Below are positions 23,286-36,140 of a stretch of DNA of 64,000 nt, in pieces. The notes beneath the pieces are model-generated. The model saw only the letters and a program-made list of their open reading frames with translations. It had not been told where the DNA came from and did no database searches. Both the position numbers and the translations under genes were made by a program. The DNA comes from Protopterus annectens. Its lineage: Eukaryota; Chordata; Ceratodontiformes; Protopteridae. Positions within the stretch are counted from its first letter, which is position 1. Each line of letters starts with the position of its first letter. The DNA lies in contig NC_056745.1 in assembly GCF_019279795.1 (NCBI RefSeq), positions 1,491,225,003 through 1,491,289,002 of the forward strand, written 5' to 3'.

Positions 23286-26200
23286 CTAGTTTAAGTTAAA
23301 CAAGGGTCAAAACTAATTAATACATCACTGCTTTTTAGATACTTCAGCAATGCGGTGTGCCACGGAAACAAGCTCCGCTATGGTAAACAAAGCTTAGCAA
23401 TCACTGTACACACCCCCCTGAAAGGTCATGCTCAGCACAGTGCAAACACACCGAAACACATGCCCCAAAGGTAAATAAAGCTTAGCAGTCAGTGTACACA
23501 CTCCACCTACTGAGCACAGTGGCCCGCCGTGTAAACAAGCACAGCTGAGCTCCAGTGAGCTTACAAGTCCTCAGACACACTCCCCCTTGATGTCAGCTAC
23601 CCCCTCTCTGGACACCAACATGGTTCTGTACCTACACAAATAGGATCTGCAGACACGGATACCCATTTGTACAATTCAGTAACCCCACCTCATTTACATA
23701 GGGATCATTGCACACAACCTGGAAACTACAGGGTTCCAAGGCCCTAACTCGTTAGCAACAGCACCATTCCACCATTGTGGATACTACACACAGGGTCCTA
23801 TAATAAATTTCTGTCACATACTATTAAATGTGGTTTTTCCACTCTTTTTTTTTTTTTTCATAAAAGCATGCACAAACATACCCAGATCATTAAAAAAAGA
23901 AATAAAATTATTTTAACTTATTTCCCTTATGTTTTGGACACATGGTGGATAGTTTTGATCATATCTGTATGTGCTATGCCATGTCTGTCCATCTACCTAT
24001 GTTTTTACAGCCCCTGTTGTCTGTCGAAAATCCTGTACATGGAATTTTTCAGTGCACACTACGGAAATCGACAAGGGGTGTGCAGGGCTGCCTATCTGCT
24101 TGCTGGATCGCTCTATCTCCCTCATCTGCATGTAATTCACCTGCTTATGAAGTGATCTGCACGCCACGGATAATTCCATGTTGGCACGTGTGTGCATGCT
24201 GCTCAGCTGTGTTTACTGAATTGCAAACCTGCTTACTTTCATGTAAGCAGTGTGCCACGATGCCTACATGGTAAAAAAAGACTGTGTTCATTGTTAAATT
24301 CCCCCCATAATCTCCATCATAATAATTTTCTAACAAATACAAATGCCTCTCTTTTGTACAGTGCACAAATCAACCCCCCCTCTCATCTTTCATCCCTCAG
24401 TTATAATACATTAAGTAACTCACATCTACATCACTATCACCCCCACTATGTACGCTAAATATCCATACTGAATGTTATATTTAAAAAAAAATTCAAAGCA
24501 ATTCTCATATAAAACACCTTTTTAAATATCTCAGACTGAGGATCTAATTACTCTGCAAAATAAGGAGTAAATAATCTTCTCAACTTCAATATTTGTATTC
24601 AGCGCTTCTTTCCAACTTTCCACATTTCTTTGCATTTAAGTTAACATGTTACATCTGCAATCTCAGCAGCCACCTGAAACATCTATACCTGCTAGATGTG
24701 AGCAGCATTCCCAAAATCGACATTGCAGACAGATCTGAATCCTGTGGAAGGAATGTCTGACATTTCTCTTGTCTACACGTAATCAATAAGATACTTCACG
24801 AATCTTAAGCCAGAAGTCTCTAAGCTGTCATGTGCAGAAGATAAAAGAGATTTAGGGTACAATAACTGGCAGATTTTAGTTACTACTATGATTCCCCTAA
24901 CAAAAGTTAGTCACCTAGCTGGATGTAATGCTCGGACTCAGTCAGCAATCGTGGCAGAACTCATCACAACCACAACTCATCAAAACGGAGACTTCCCTTG
25001 TGAGTTTTTACTGCGTCTTTCCCTGGGCTATGCAACTTGGAATATTTTTATAAAAGCTGGGGGGGGGGGGGTGTAGGAGAAACAAACATCCTTTTCCAAC
25101 ATTCACAGTAGAGACTTAAAAAAAATACTACACTGATAAGCTCATCTAAATGATGAGTTATGCCCATAATGACTTCAAATTCAATGAGTCATTTCAAGAT
25201 TTAAATCCGATATGCTTTCTTTGTGCTTCCTTTCTCCACCTTAGTTATATGCGCTAACTCAAACCCTGCCCCTGAGCATTTTCCTAGACATTACCTTATG
25301 AAACCCCCTCCCTTAATAGTACCACAATGCAATATTACAACACACTTCCCTTGTACTAAAACTCACGCACAATACTAAAACTATCCACTCATGTAGATCT
25401 TAATATTAACTGTAACCTGAAAACATTCACATACACATACACTCCAAACCACTAATCCAAAAACATTCACTGTAACTGAAAGTTTCAGCATTACCTCACG
25501 TAAGTACTTATAATCAACTGAATTCATCCAAATTGGCAAGTTTATTGTAGCATTGTTTTATCATGGCTGACAGCGAGGAGTTGAGATTGGTTAGGACAAG
25601 AGAGTCGTATAAATAGGGTGGGGGGAAGTGGCTTTCTTGTCTAGCACTGCCAGTAAAGGTAGTGTTTCACTCTACAGAGGCAGTGTAGGCTTTTATGGCC
25701 TGCTGAAGGAGAAAATCAAATTTCAGATGTTTTAAGTAGTACAATTTGTGTTTCGACATTTTATTTTTTACGAGATGTTTAATTCCAGTCCAAAAACACA
25801 CATGCATACATGTGCACACACACACACTTTTGCTCAGTCTATTTACCTCATTTTACAAGCTGCAGAATGTTAACATGGAATCTTTGCTCAGTATGCAAGA
25901 CTTCATACATTTTCTTCAATTCCACTGCAGAATGCATTACCGCTTAGCATTACCGCTTATGCTCAAAGGCCTGTACTGCATCCTGAATCTGAAATACTAA
26001 ATCCTAAATCCTGAGAATATGTAGCAGTCTGGGTGGACCGAAGTGATTTAACAAACTTGTGAGATGACCTAAAAACTTTATTTTTAGCCTTCAGTCAGTT
26101 AGCAGCATTGCAATCTGCCAATATTTATGTTTGGAACTAGAACAAGTTTAAGTACATTAACATTGTTTAATCTAGATGTTTAAGTGCAATTTATTTTGTC

Positions 26201-26564
26201 TCAATAGTGAGAGAATTATCTCTGCTCCAGTTTGTGCTTTCAGTGGTTCATATTCTGTTTATCTTTTACCTGCTTAAAGTTGCATTCTCTGTCTGCCCCA
26301 TCCACCACTAACACATTAAGCCAAAGTTTCTGAAAGAGATCCAATATTGTCTTTATTTGACTGGATGCCTCTCTAGCTAGCCTGGTTTGTTTACGCCAAC
26401 CATCCCAGCCTTATTGCTTGCGTTGTTTTATAATAAGGCTGTGACCTCAATCCTTTATGATAATCTGATTTCCAAAGTCCCTTCCCTCCCTTCTCCCATT
26501 CCTATAGACTGCTGTATAAGCTTATTTCCTGTTTGTATGTGTATATTAAACTGAATTTTTTTTT

Positions 26565-26569
<5 letters not shown>
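23286..26569. other. No gene recognised
   Basis: Contains a G11 run near 25061 and scattered short open frames. No conserved domain, RNA gene or clear repeat family was recognised. Confidence 0.45.

Positions 26570-26601
<32 letters not shown>
26570..26601. repeat. Poly(A) tract of about 32 bases
   Basis: An uninterrupted A-run preceded by AATTTTTTTTTTATATT. It could be the tail of an old retroposed insertion on the plus strand, but no body was identified. Confidence 0.9.
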
Positions 26602-26603
<2 letters not shown>

Positions 26604-28511
26604 GCTCTTCCTCTCACTCATACTGCTGTAAGACTGTCTTGAAATTGCCTTCAACAAGGGATTTCCAGCTAGTTGTTTAAGTGATTTGTGGTAGCACTGT
26701 GCCTGTCAGTCTCTTCTATTGTGTTTTTTTACATTAGGAGGACTGGATTTATCCATCTTGTGGCTGGAGGTGTTTCCTGGTCTAGCTGAGTTGGGAAATA
26801 CACAAAAGGACTCACACTGTAGTCATTTTATTGGCCAAAGGGTTCATTAGTTAGTTTTCTCATTTTTTTATGTGCTGCTATTAATGTTGCACTTTTGTGT
26901 GGGCTAGCAGTGACTTGTACAGTAGCAAACATCTAGAAAGAACGGCTCATAAAACTGTACCCTGTAAACAGGTTAAGATGAATTCATTATTGTATAGACA
27001 TTAAAGTTAGTAGAATTTAGTATTGTTTAGCATAATCTGTTCTGATACAGCACCACAAACAACCTTCTAACCCTACTACACCTCCCCTTTGTAGCTCACA
27101 AATAAAAGGATTGGACAGTGCAGATATGTAATTTCCTAACTTCTCTATAGCCAGCTTGGTGGATAAGGGCATCTTGAGACAATGTAGCAATTATTTTATG
27201 TTTAGAGACTGTAAGGCTATGAGATATTATTGTCTATGCTAGCATGACTGGCTGAAGTTTTGTAATTCTTGTAAATAACTGTAAATTGCCCTGTGTTATA
27301 TAAGCCAGCATGACTAGCAATGGTTTTGTAGATACGTTTGTATTCTTTGATAGTTACAGTGATTTATGTAAAATGTTTGAATCAAACAGTGATCTTCTGG
27401 CTGACCAAATGAACAAATTTTTAAGAAGAATTCTGAATGTAGGTTATGCCAGTCAGCTGACCTACATGTGATGTCATTGTGTGTCAGAGCTGAAAGGAAT
27501 AGAATCCCAATAGCAGCTGTTTTGTTTACATTTTACAGTCTGACATGAGACAGTAGAATTCTCATAACAGCTTTCTGTGACTTCTTAAAACTTCTAAAAA
27601 AGCAGGTCCTGAGTCAGTTAAAGTTGAGTTGTTGCAGTAGTTGTTGTTGTAGTCAGTTGTTTTCCAGATAAGTAGTTATCACTCAGAGTTTTCCAGAGCT
27701 GTTCAGCAGAAATAGTAGGAGTTGCTATTCCAGTCACCAAGGATCAGACAACAGTCTGAAGAGTGGACACATATTCTTATTTTGCCTTGCAGAAGTAAGA
27801 TTATCATCTTGCCTTACTGAGTTAATTAGATTAGAAAGGGACAGTTAACCTTTAGACAGTTAGGGATCTACAGTTAGATTGTTACATTTCTTCAATCAGT
27901 GTGAAACCTATCCTACAGTGATATTTTCATAATTAGTGTGTGTGAAACTCTGTGGTTTACTGGAATCAGTTATTTAGTGTATATTTGTTTTAAATCATTT
28001 TATTTATTAAATATTTTACTACCTTTTATTGTGGATGGTTATTTAGAAAGTACTTTTAGTAACTCAAGAGTGTTTATGCTTATTGTGATAACACCAGGGC
28101 CACTCTGAAAAGCCTTACTGCTTGGATTACATGCTACTATTTATATCAATATTTATTTTACCCAATGTAATTGAACACCACTTTTGAAGGGTATTGTATT
28201 TGACTGGTGGCAGCCATCACCTTGTAATTTGGGAAAGGGGACATAGCAGGTAAATCTGTGCCAGTCTTTCTGAAGAGTGTTTGCATGTGTGAATATCAAA
28301 TATTTAAGAGTGAGTGTGTCAAATACCTAGAACTGGGACACAGTCCTCTACAGTGATTAGTGTATACACTCATTTGGGGACCTGGAGTGAAACATATAGT
28401 CTAGTCCCAGGTTTGGAGTCTGTTCCTGGTGTACCCTTAGAGGAAATTGTGTATTTCTATCCCTGCTTTCAGTGACACTCCCTTACCAAAGATACTGGTG
28501 AGGACTAAGGG
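26602..28511. other. No gene; LTR-like composition around 27290-28230
   Basis: The segment has TTATATAAG at about 27297, ATTAAA near 28005 and, further on, GACTGGTGGCAGCCATC (about 28200), which resembles a retrotransposon primer-binding site. No paired LTR or gag-pol frame follows, so a solo or deleted LTR is only a weak possibility. GCCAGCATGACTAGCAATGG at 27304 loosely duplicates GCTAGCATGACTGGCTGAAG at 27238. Confidence 0.2.
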
Positions 28512-28860
28512 AGGTCTATATTACCTCATCGAAAAGGCTAAACAAACGCCTTTTCATCGACCCCTAAACATTAAACTGCCATTTATGCGAATGGCTGATT
28601 CAACGATTTTCTTCCTAAGGAAAAAACTTGCTTAGCCAACCAGAAACAACACACCACTTCAAACATTTCAAAGTGGAGTGCTTCGCCCCCACACCCCCCA
28701 ACTAAATATACCAACTCCAAGACTGCATTACAGTGGGGAAAATGGCAAATTGACGATGATGGCCAAGCGATTTTTTTCCCTAGGAAAAAAAATGCAGAAT
28801 TGGCCATTCGCATAAATGGCAGCTCAATGTTGAGCCTTTTCGATGAGGTAATATAGACCC
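28512..28860. mobile_element. MITE with long GGTCTATATTACCTC inverted ends
   Basis: Terminal inverted repeats of 27 bp (GGTCTATATTACCTCATCGA then AAAGGCT) at 28513-28539 and 28834-28860. A second internal inverted pair, CTGCCATTTATGCGAATGGC, lies at about 28576-28595 and 28803-28822. There is no coding capacity. The first 12 terminal bases match the MITE at 6531-6792. Confidence 0.9.
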
Positions 28861-29020
28861 GGATTGTGGCTCCTTAGTTACTGCCCCAGGTTTACGTGGG
28901 TTCTCACAGGGACAACCACTTAATCCTTAAAAAAGCAGACACAGTATTCAAGAGGTGTACTTGCACTATTACAATTGAGGCTAAATTCTCACATACAAGT
29001 GCATATCAGATTGTCGAAAC

Positions 29021-29024
<4 letters not shown>

Positions 29025-29093
<69 letters not shown>
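29025..29093. repeat. (CA)n microsatellite
   Basis: Uninterrupted AC dinucleotides. A second tract at 29217-29269 lies 125 bp downstream. Both flank what looks like the degraded 5' part of CR1 ORF1. Confidence 0.97.
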
Positions 29094-29097
<4 letters not shown>

Positions 29098-29216
29098 ACA
29101 TATGCTGAGGCACTTAAAAGCAATCTTCCTAAACAACATTGCCTAGATCACTTGTTGTCAAAGCTATGCCTCAGCAAGCCCAAAGGCACTCAGAAAAAAA
29201 CAACATGTAACACCAC

Positions 29217-29217
29217 A

Positions 29218-29269
<52 letters not shown>
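29217..29269. repeat. (CA)n microsatellite
   Basis: AC dinucleotides directly before the CR1 esterase segment. In the better CR1 copy the homologous position reads ACCACACTCATCACA, so the tract probably expanded from an AC-rich piece of ORF1. Confidence 0.95.
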
Positions 29270-29270
<1 letters not shown>

Positions 29271-31043
29271 CTGCAGTTTACAGTGAATCCCCAAATACTA
29301 AGCCACCTAAAGCAAGCAAACACATTTCCTAGGATTCTCATCATAGTGGGATCCATTGTAAGATGTAATGATACCCCTCTAAACAGACTGAACAAGGAAA
29401 GTATAATTCTTAGTTGTTTATCTGGAGCCAGAATCCGCCAAATCACACATGCACTCAAGTCATTACACCACAGGTATCAGTATGATTCCATCATAGTCTA
29501 TGTAGGTGTAAATGAGCTGAGATGTACCTCCCTGGGCTATATAAAGACAGACATTATGGAGCTTTCAAACTATGTGTCTCAGCCTGGTATGAGCCTAGCA
29601 TTGAGCAGCATATTACCATCATCGAGGATGATGCTACAATATGAGCAATAAAATTATTGATTTCAACATCTGGCTGTGTTTCTGGTATAATTCTAAGGGG
29701 CTCCAATATTTCTCAGCTTGGAAGGACATGGTTAACAGACCACATTGCTTTGCCAAGGATGGGTTGCACCTCTCCCCTCAAGGCTTTTGAATACTAGCTA
29801 AAACTTTATCCACTCCACAGTACCTTTTTTGGCAATTCCAAATTAACAAACCTACAGAAATAGCAAAATCAACTCAACTGAACCTCAAGGCATTACTGCT
29901 CAATGTCAGCAGCCTACATAAAAACTACACTCCCTCCAAGCCCGCCTCATACTCAAGAATATAGACATCTGCATAGTTACAGAGGCGTGGCTTAAAGTGG
30001 CAGACATTATCCTGGCAGTGCAAGGTTTCAGTGCCTTCCACACTTTTAGACCAGTAGCTGCACAAACAAGGACTAAAGGAGAAGGTGTCTCAATATACAT
30101 CAATAACAAGCACACCTCTAGGGTGGTCAAACCGGACGACACGCTGGAGATCTTCCAAGTGTAGAACACAAACACAAAATCCTACACTATAGACTAGCTA
30201 GCTATAGGTCACTCTCCTATCCGAAGAAGTTCACAACATACTTGGAGCTACTGGAGACACTTACCATCCAACCTAACATCGTACACATGGGAGACTTTAA
30301 TTACCCCTCTACAGAATGGGAATTCTACACAGCCTCAAATCTACACTCACAGAGATTCCTGACTTTGTAAATACAAATACCCTAGACCAATAGTGAATAC
30401 ACCCACCAGGCACTCCAACATACTGGGTATCATGCTCACAAATATGGGAAAAATCTGCACCCCCCCCCCAATGTCTCATACTCCCAGGTAAGGTCCAACC
30501 ATAAAGACAACTCCTTCAAAATCAAAATCATCTCCCTAATCTCATTAAACCAGTAAGTTAGGAACTATTCTAAGGCAAATCACCTTTTATTAAGTGACAC
30601 ATTATCAAAATTCAATGCCCCTCCAAACTCAGGCAACCCAGCAGTTTACAATGAATTGCTCACAGAAACTCTGTACAACCATGTCAATGGCTGCACAGAG
30701 GCTGCTGTACCTACCAGAAGCAAGCCCAAGAATAGCCATAAAAACAAACCATCCTAGTGGCATACCAAATTAAACAGGATATACAACTAAAAGAAAAACA
30801 TTAAGGCAAAAATCAGGAATTCCCATAAAAACAGAAACATTCTCATCAAAGTAAATAGGCAACTAAGAGAGCTAATTAGGTCAAGCACAGCCAGCTTTGA
30901 AGTTAAGATAGCTTCTCAGGTGAAAAATAATCATAAGGCCTTCTACAGCTATGACAGAAACCTCAAGAACAGCACACAGCAATGTACTGAACTGGTGGTT
31001 AATGGTGTCACATTCACTCAGTCTGGCAATAAAGCAAACCTGT

Positions 31044-31864
31044 ATGAACAAAATGAAAACGCCAGTACTAATGATGAGCTGAGAGAGCTTTATTGAAACT
31101 GAGAACTAGACCGGTTTCAGCACATAGCTTTCATCAGTAGAACAACACTGAAACAGAGGAAAAGCCCAACAATAAATATCCCTTCCAATGACATAATATG
31201 ACATCATTTCCTGTCATGGAATGAAAACAATAAATTGGATAAATATACAAACCTGTATAACCAAAAGGCATATGTATTAGTGATAAATTGCCTACAAAAA
31301 TAAATCTGGCACGTAAAAATAATATAATAAAGGAGATATTACAACTTATCATTAACTCCAGGGGAAAAAAGACCCCCAAGTTTCACTATCCATTTTCTTT
31401 CCTTAGTGTTGAGAATGTCATGCCATCCAGTTTTAAAAGCTCGATTGCCTGTAATACTGTCTATAATGGTAAATGAAAATCTGGCAGTGGGATGGTTCAA
31501 TATGTGTCTGTATAAGGCATGGGTGATCCGGGCATTCCTAATATCACCCAAATGTTCAGATATTCTGATCCTGAACTGTCTGGATGTTTGTTCTATGTAA
31601 AAGGCTTGGCAAGTGCATGTGGCAAGATAGACAATCCAATCTGTACTGCAGTTACCAAAACAATGAATATTGTATAATTGTCCAGTATTCCTACTGGTGA
31701 ATGTTTTGGTTTTAAATATATAGTTACAAAAGCTACAGTGTCCACAGGGATATGATCCAACTAATTTTCCCCCATTAAAGTCCTCTGATGAAAAGAATCA
31801 TCCCTGGGTGTAATTTTCTTGTAATGAGAGAAATGGGACCTCAATAACTTACCCTTTCTATACA
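31044..31864 (-). mobile_element. Penelope-like element, 5'-truncated (GIY-YIG part)
   Basis: Inserted into the CR1 at 29280-33690 and flanked by the 8-bp direct repeat AAACCTGT (31036-31043 and 31865-31872). The minus strand encodes a Cys-rich lead (CGHCSFCNYIF), then QAFYIEQTSRQFRIRISEH and ITHALYRHI, then GVNDKL. This is the GIY-YIG endonuclease domain with YIG altered to YIE. The 3' terminal repeat contains CTGATGA (31137-31131), a short hairpin and GAAA (31118-31115), then AATAAAG. Confidence 0.85.
31115..31137 (-). ncRNA. Hammerhead-ribozyme-like core
   Basis: CTGATGA, an AGC-TATGT-GCT hairpin and GAAA occur in order in the terminal repeat of the Penelope-like insertion, with both conserved boxes intact. 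Stems I and III were not worked out. Confidence 0.6.
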
Positions 31865-32564
31865 AAACCTGTTAGTTGACAAATTAAGTTCCAACTTTAC
31901 CCCACCCCCATCCCAACCATACCCTCAAGCATAACTCCTCCAGCAATAACTAGGGAGCATGTACTGGTTGCATTCACTCAGCCCAAGAACACAGCCTCAG
32001 TGGGCCCCAATAACATCTGAGGATGTGTCCTGATGAATTATCGGGACCCCCAGAATCTTAAAACAGACTTTGTGTCACATAAAAGGAGGACTGCAACTGT
32101 CATTCCCCTTCATCAGAGAGGACCATCAACAGATCCTCAAAACTAAAGACCCATTAGTCTGACTAGTCTTATTTGCAAAGCCATTGAAAGAATTATCAGC
32201 AAGGACATAGGAGACCTTCAGACACTGGGTCCATCCCAATTTGGCTTTATCAAAGGAAGGTCATGCTTAATTAATCTGGTGGACATCTCTGAAAAGGTCA
32301 TTTTGGCAATGGATGAGGAGAAAACGGTGCATACTTTCTACCTAGATCTGGTTAAAGCATTTAGTAAAATACCCCATTTGGGCACTGTCAAACTTATGAA
32401 ACTAGGTTTAAACCCTTTTATAACACGCGGAATAGCTAGGTGGCTCACTGAAATGACCAAAGAGGTTAGAATCGGTGAGGCCATCTCCACAAACAGGCTG
32501 GTAATCAGTGCAGTCCCTCAGGGATCTGTGCTGGCCGCACACCTCTTTGGCATCTACTTCCTGG

Positions 32565-32695
32565 ATTTTATTTATTATTTATTTATTTTACATTTGTTGA
32601 CCAGTGTAGTCTAGAGGCCTGGGGAGAAAAGCTCCAAGCATGAACAGTGACAAAGTTAGCAATATATAAAAAGAGATGTAAAATCACAATACAGA
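32565..32695 (-). mobile_element. L2/SINE 3' tail inserted in CR1
   Basis: TTATTTATTATTTATTTATT, then TTTGTTGACC and GAGGCCTGGGGAGAAAAGC is the reversed shared L2/SINE 3' tail. It splits the CR1 RT between GIYFLDF and the following fragment of the post-catalytic region. The length is approximate. Confidence 0.65.
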
Positions 32696-34049
32696 GTCAA
32701 AGTCAATGTCAAAAGCCTTTGCCTGACCAAGGTCGCACATGACTGGAAACTGGGAGCAGTCACTGACCCCCCCCCCCAAGATGAGGACATCCTTCAGGAA
32801 AGGTCTAATAAAGACAAACCCTTGGAGCCAAAGCCAAAGCCATGTCTTAAAACTCAACACCAAGAAATGCATTATAGTACCTTTTGGGAAGTCTACCACC
32901 CCAGGCAACTATATCATCAATAAAATACCCTTAAAAGCAGATTCCATAGTCAGGGATCTGGGAACTCACGTAGACAATAACCTAGCCTTCGGCCAAGCAC
33001 ATGTCCAAGGTAGTAAGAAAATTCTTCTATGTTGTTCAACTTATAAGCAAGGTCATGTCATCTAGGTCCAGGAGTGGTCATCATACCACTGCACTAGGCC
33101 CTCATCAGACCCATCATAGAGTTTAATGCCCCCTTCAGTATGTGCCTGACCAGCCATATGCAGCAACTGGAATATTCACAAAGGTTCCTTACCAAACAAA
33201 AAAAAAATACAGGGAGTAAACACAATGTCCTATGCGGATCACCTCGAGGCCCTGTCTTTTTACTCAAGTGTCATACAGACTTCTGAGATGTGATCTTTGC
33301 CTGGTATACATGCAATCCTGGACCCTGTTTTGATTAACTGTTTGAACCTCCACAAAACAAACAGCATTAGAACTACTAGATTAAAAGACCTACATTTTGC
33401 TTGTGACATAAACAGGACATGGAGAGACGGGCAGGTTTCTTAGAGAATTCACATTCTCTGGAACAGGCTCCCCATCCACGGAGAAGCAGAGGTCCTCCCT
33501 ATTCCTATTTAAGTACAACTCAGACCAATGGATAGGTAATCAGAAATTCACTCCTGGTCTGGCTCCTATGTCTCTGATGAACAGGCAGTCAGTAAATTAT
33601 CACCATAAATCAAATCTGTGGGTCACATTTGTGTTACACAGCTAGGCTTATAATGGCCCTAGTGGTATTTTAGCCTAATATACACCTATGAACATTTGTG
33701 AAGTAGTATCAGTGTTGGTTCTCTGCAGGGATTCCATTGCTACACATTTTATTCTGTGTGGGTCCCAAAACATAACTCTGACAGTGTGAGTAAAATATAT
33801 TTTATGCTTCATTCATTGATAAACCAGAATCTAAGGCTAAACATGCAAGTATTACAAAGATGTAAATGAAAAACCAGCGTACTTAAAATTTGTGAAGAAT
33901 ACAATGATGAAAATAACTTCCAAGTACTTTAGAAATGAACACTAAATAGCAACATACACTAAAAGTGTCCAACTGGATACTTATAAAATCAGATCATTAC
34001 AAATCTAAAAGACAAACTAGGAATACCAAACCACGGTAAGGAAACTATT

Positions 34050-35720
34050 TGCTGCTTGAAACCACTTGTTATTGAGTCAAAACACAAGGTTTAGCGCTTT
34101 AATTCCTCTGGTAGGAACTTCATCAGAACAGTGTTAAAACACAAAACAACTATTTAAATATACTACTGCTACAACCAATGAGAATCAAATTAAAAATCAC
34201 ATGACTGTATAAAAGACTTCCACTAAATAACATAATTCTTAAGTTTTAAAACTGGTGCAAGTGAGCACCCATCATTTAATCCGAGTGCAGACATGGCACC
34301 CAAATGGATCTGCCACTTTAATTCTTGTTGAGTCAGATGTTCATCAGTGATTTTCCCTTGTGCATCCTTTTTGACCTGTTGAATAACCATAAACCCAAAA
34401 GTATGTGTAGGATTAACACTAATGTGTCTGAAAAATGCATTGGTGGTTCTCTCTTTTCTAATGTCCAAATTGTGTTCATAAACACGGTCCCTTAATCTAT
34501 GGGAGGTTTTGCCTATATAAAATGAGGGGCAGTGTTGACAGTGAGCTAGGCAAACCACTTGTGAACTAGTGCAGTAATAATGTCCAACAGTTTTATAGAC
34601 TTTACTCCTTATACAAAAGGTGTCAGCCTCAGTAAAGTACCTACACTGAGGACAATGCCCACATTTAAAAGTACCCTTCCTTTTCAAGCTACTGCCTACT
34701 GTTCTGTTTTCAAGTAGTTGTTTAAAAGATCTTTTCTGTAGGTAATAGCAGGTGGCGGACCACATTTTGCTAACACAGAAGAATCACAGATAAGAAATGG
34801 CCAATTCTGAGTTAACACTGTAGCTATTCTAGGGCTGTCCAAATTATAAGTAGTAATAAATGAATGTCTCATACTTGGAGTGACGTTGTTATTAACTCTG
34901 GGGAAGGGGCTGGATCCTTGTGCCTCAGTCCTGACCAAAATAGGCCTGTACACTCTCAGATTTCTTTTGGTAATTACTTCTGATTGTAAATCCAGTAACA
35001 AACCTAATGGATAACCCCTGTTCAAAAACATTTGAATAAGTTTGTCAGTTTCAATTTTAAAAGTATCAAATTCTGAAGTCATTCTAGCAAGTCTAATTGA
35101 CCCTTAACCACAATCTCTTTTGATGCTGTGGTTGACAGCTAGAATAATGGAAATAGCTGTTTGAGAAGGTGGGCTTAGTGGAGACGCAACAAGCCACACT
35201 GTCATTTTTACTCACTAACACATCCAAAAAGGAAATCCAATTAAAATCCTCATTACAACTGAATTGCAAAAATTCAAGCGTTATTAATGTATGTCAAAAA
35301 TTCATTTAGTTTTTCTTCTGTATCTGTCCACAACAAAAAGATGTCATCCAAAAATCAAGTATATAAAGCCAAACAAGTGTTAAAATTACTGTTAAAAATA
35401 AAACTATCTTCCCATTCAGCCATTACTAAGTTAGCAAACATGGGTGCAACTGACTCTCAAACCAAATAAGGCCAGTGGTATGTGGAATGACAGTGTATAA
35501 ACTGTGCATATCAATGGTCACAAAAAAAACCTATCTGAATTGTATTCAATTTCACCTAAAAGCTGTAAAAAATGCCAAGAATCCTTACAAATAGCTACTG
35601 CTGGTTTATCATTTAACATAAATTTATATTCATTTTTAAGAATAGAACCTTCCATTCATAGGTCAAATCAGAACATGATCACAGTACATGCACTGAAAGT
35701 GTACCATATATTCTGAAAGT
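34050..35720 (-). pseudogene. Penelope-like element: RT and GIY-YIG endonuclease
   Basis: On the minus strand the RT palm is recognisable across shifts from about 35500 (APMFANLVMAEWEDSFIF after frame correction by eye) through FLDDIFLLWTDTEEKLNEF (about 35345). A post-RT region follows (35082-34696, MFLNRGYPLGLL, ITTYNLDSPRI). Then a frameshift near 34740 leads into 34765-34223 with CGHCPQC, VVCLAHCQHCPSFYIGKT, LRDRVYEH and NAFFRHI. This is the Cys-containing GIY-YIG domain. The 3' end (34060-34140) carries a terminal repeat with CTGATGAAG and AAAGCGCT. Confidence 0.87.
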
Positions 35721-36140
35721 AAGTCTTACGAAATTCACTGCTATAATACATTAGTACACGCTCACTACTTCTAGAGTATGTACGCATTTGGTCTATAAAA
35801 GTATACTTACTGCTGAGAATAACATTTTATTACTCTTGCTGTTTGCATTGTAAACACAGAGGAGATAAAATGATTACACTAAACCATTTTCTGTGATGTA
35901 CAAGGATAAATATCTGTGAGTGTTTACCTGATCGAGTTTACAACATTATCAAACACATTGCTGTAGCACAAGAAAACAGGTCAGTTGCAATTCCCCCATC
36001 AGTTTTTACCACATCACATGACAAACCAATGACAAGATGCACTTTAAGTAAAAATGATTCAGCAGTAAGGTGACTTACATGTCCACAAATGTGCCACCTG
36101 CACTGCACCTTGTGCTCAGGCAACGGTACCCACAAAGACA

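Larger units (their letters stand above)
29280..33690 (+). pseudogene. CR1 LINE, nearly complete but decayed, with two insertions
   Basis: The order is as follows. An esterase-like ORF1 part (29310-29640) has the catalytic GDS motif changed to VGSIVR, with SCLSGARI and VGVNELR retained. The endonuclease starts near 29880 (LKALLLNVSSLHKN, then DICIVTEAWLK across shifts). The RT (about 31960-33050) has QFGFIKGRS, YLDLVKAFSKIP and AVPQGSVLAAHLFGIYF. The C-terminal block leads to a 3' end with GGCCCTAGTGG and CACCTATGAAC at 33690. It is interrupted by a Penelope-like fragment (31044-31864) and a SINE/L2 tail (about 32565-32695). The FADD box is lost at the second insertion. Confidence 0.85.

Noticed and set aside
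27290..28230. A solo LTR with primer-binding site
   Set aside because: TATA-like and polyadenylation-like words and a TGGTGGCAG word are present, but there are no paired ends or target duplication, so it is too weak to call.
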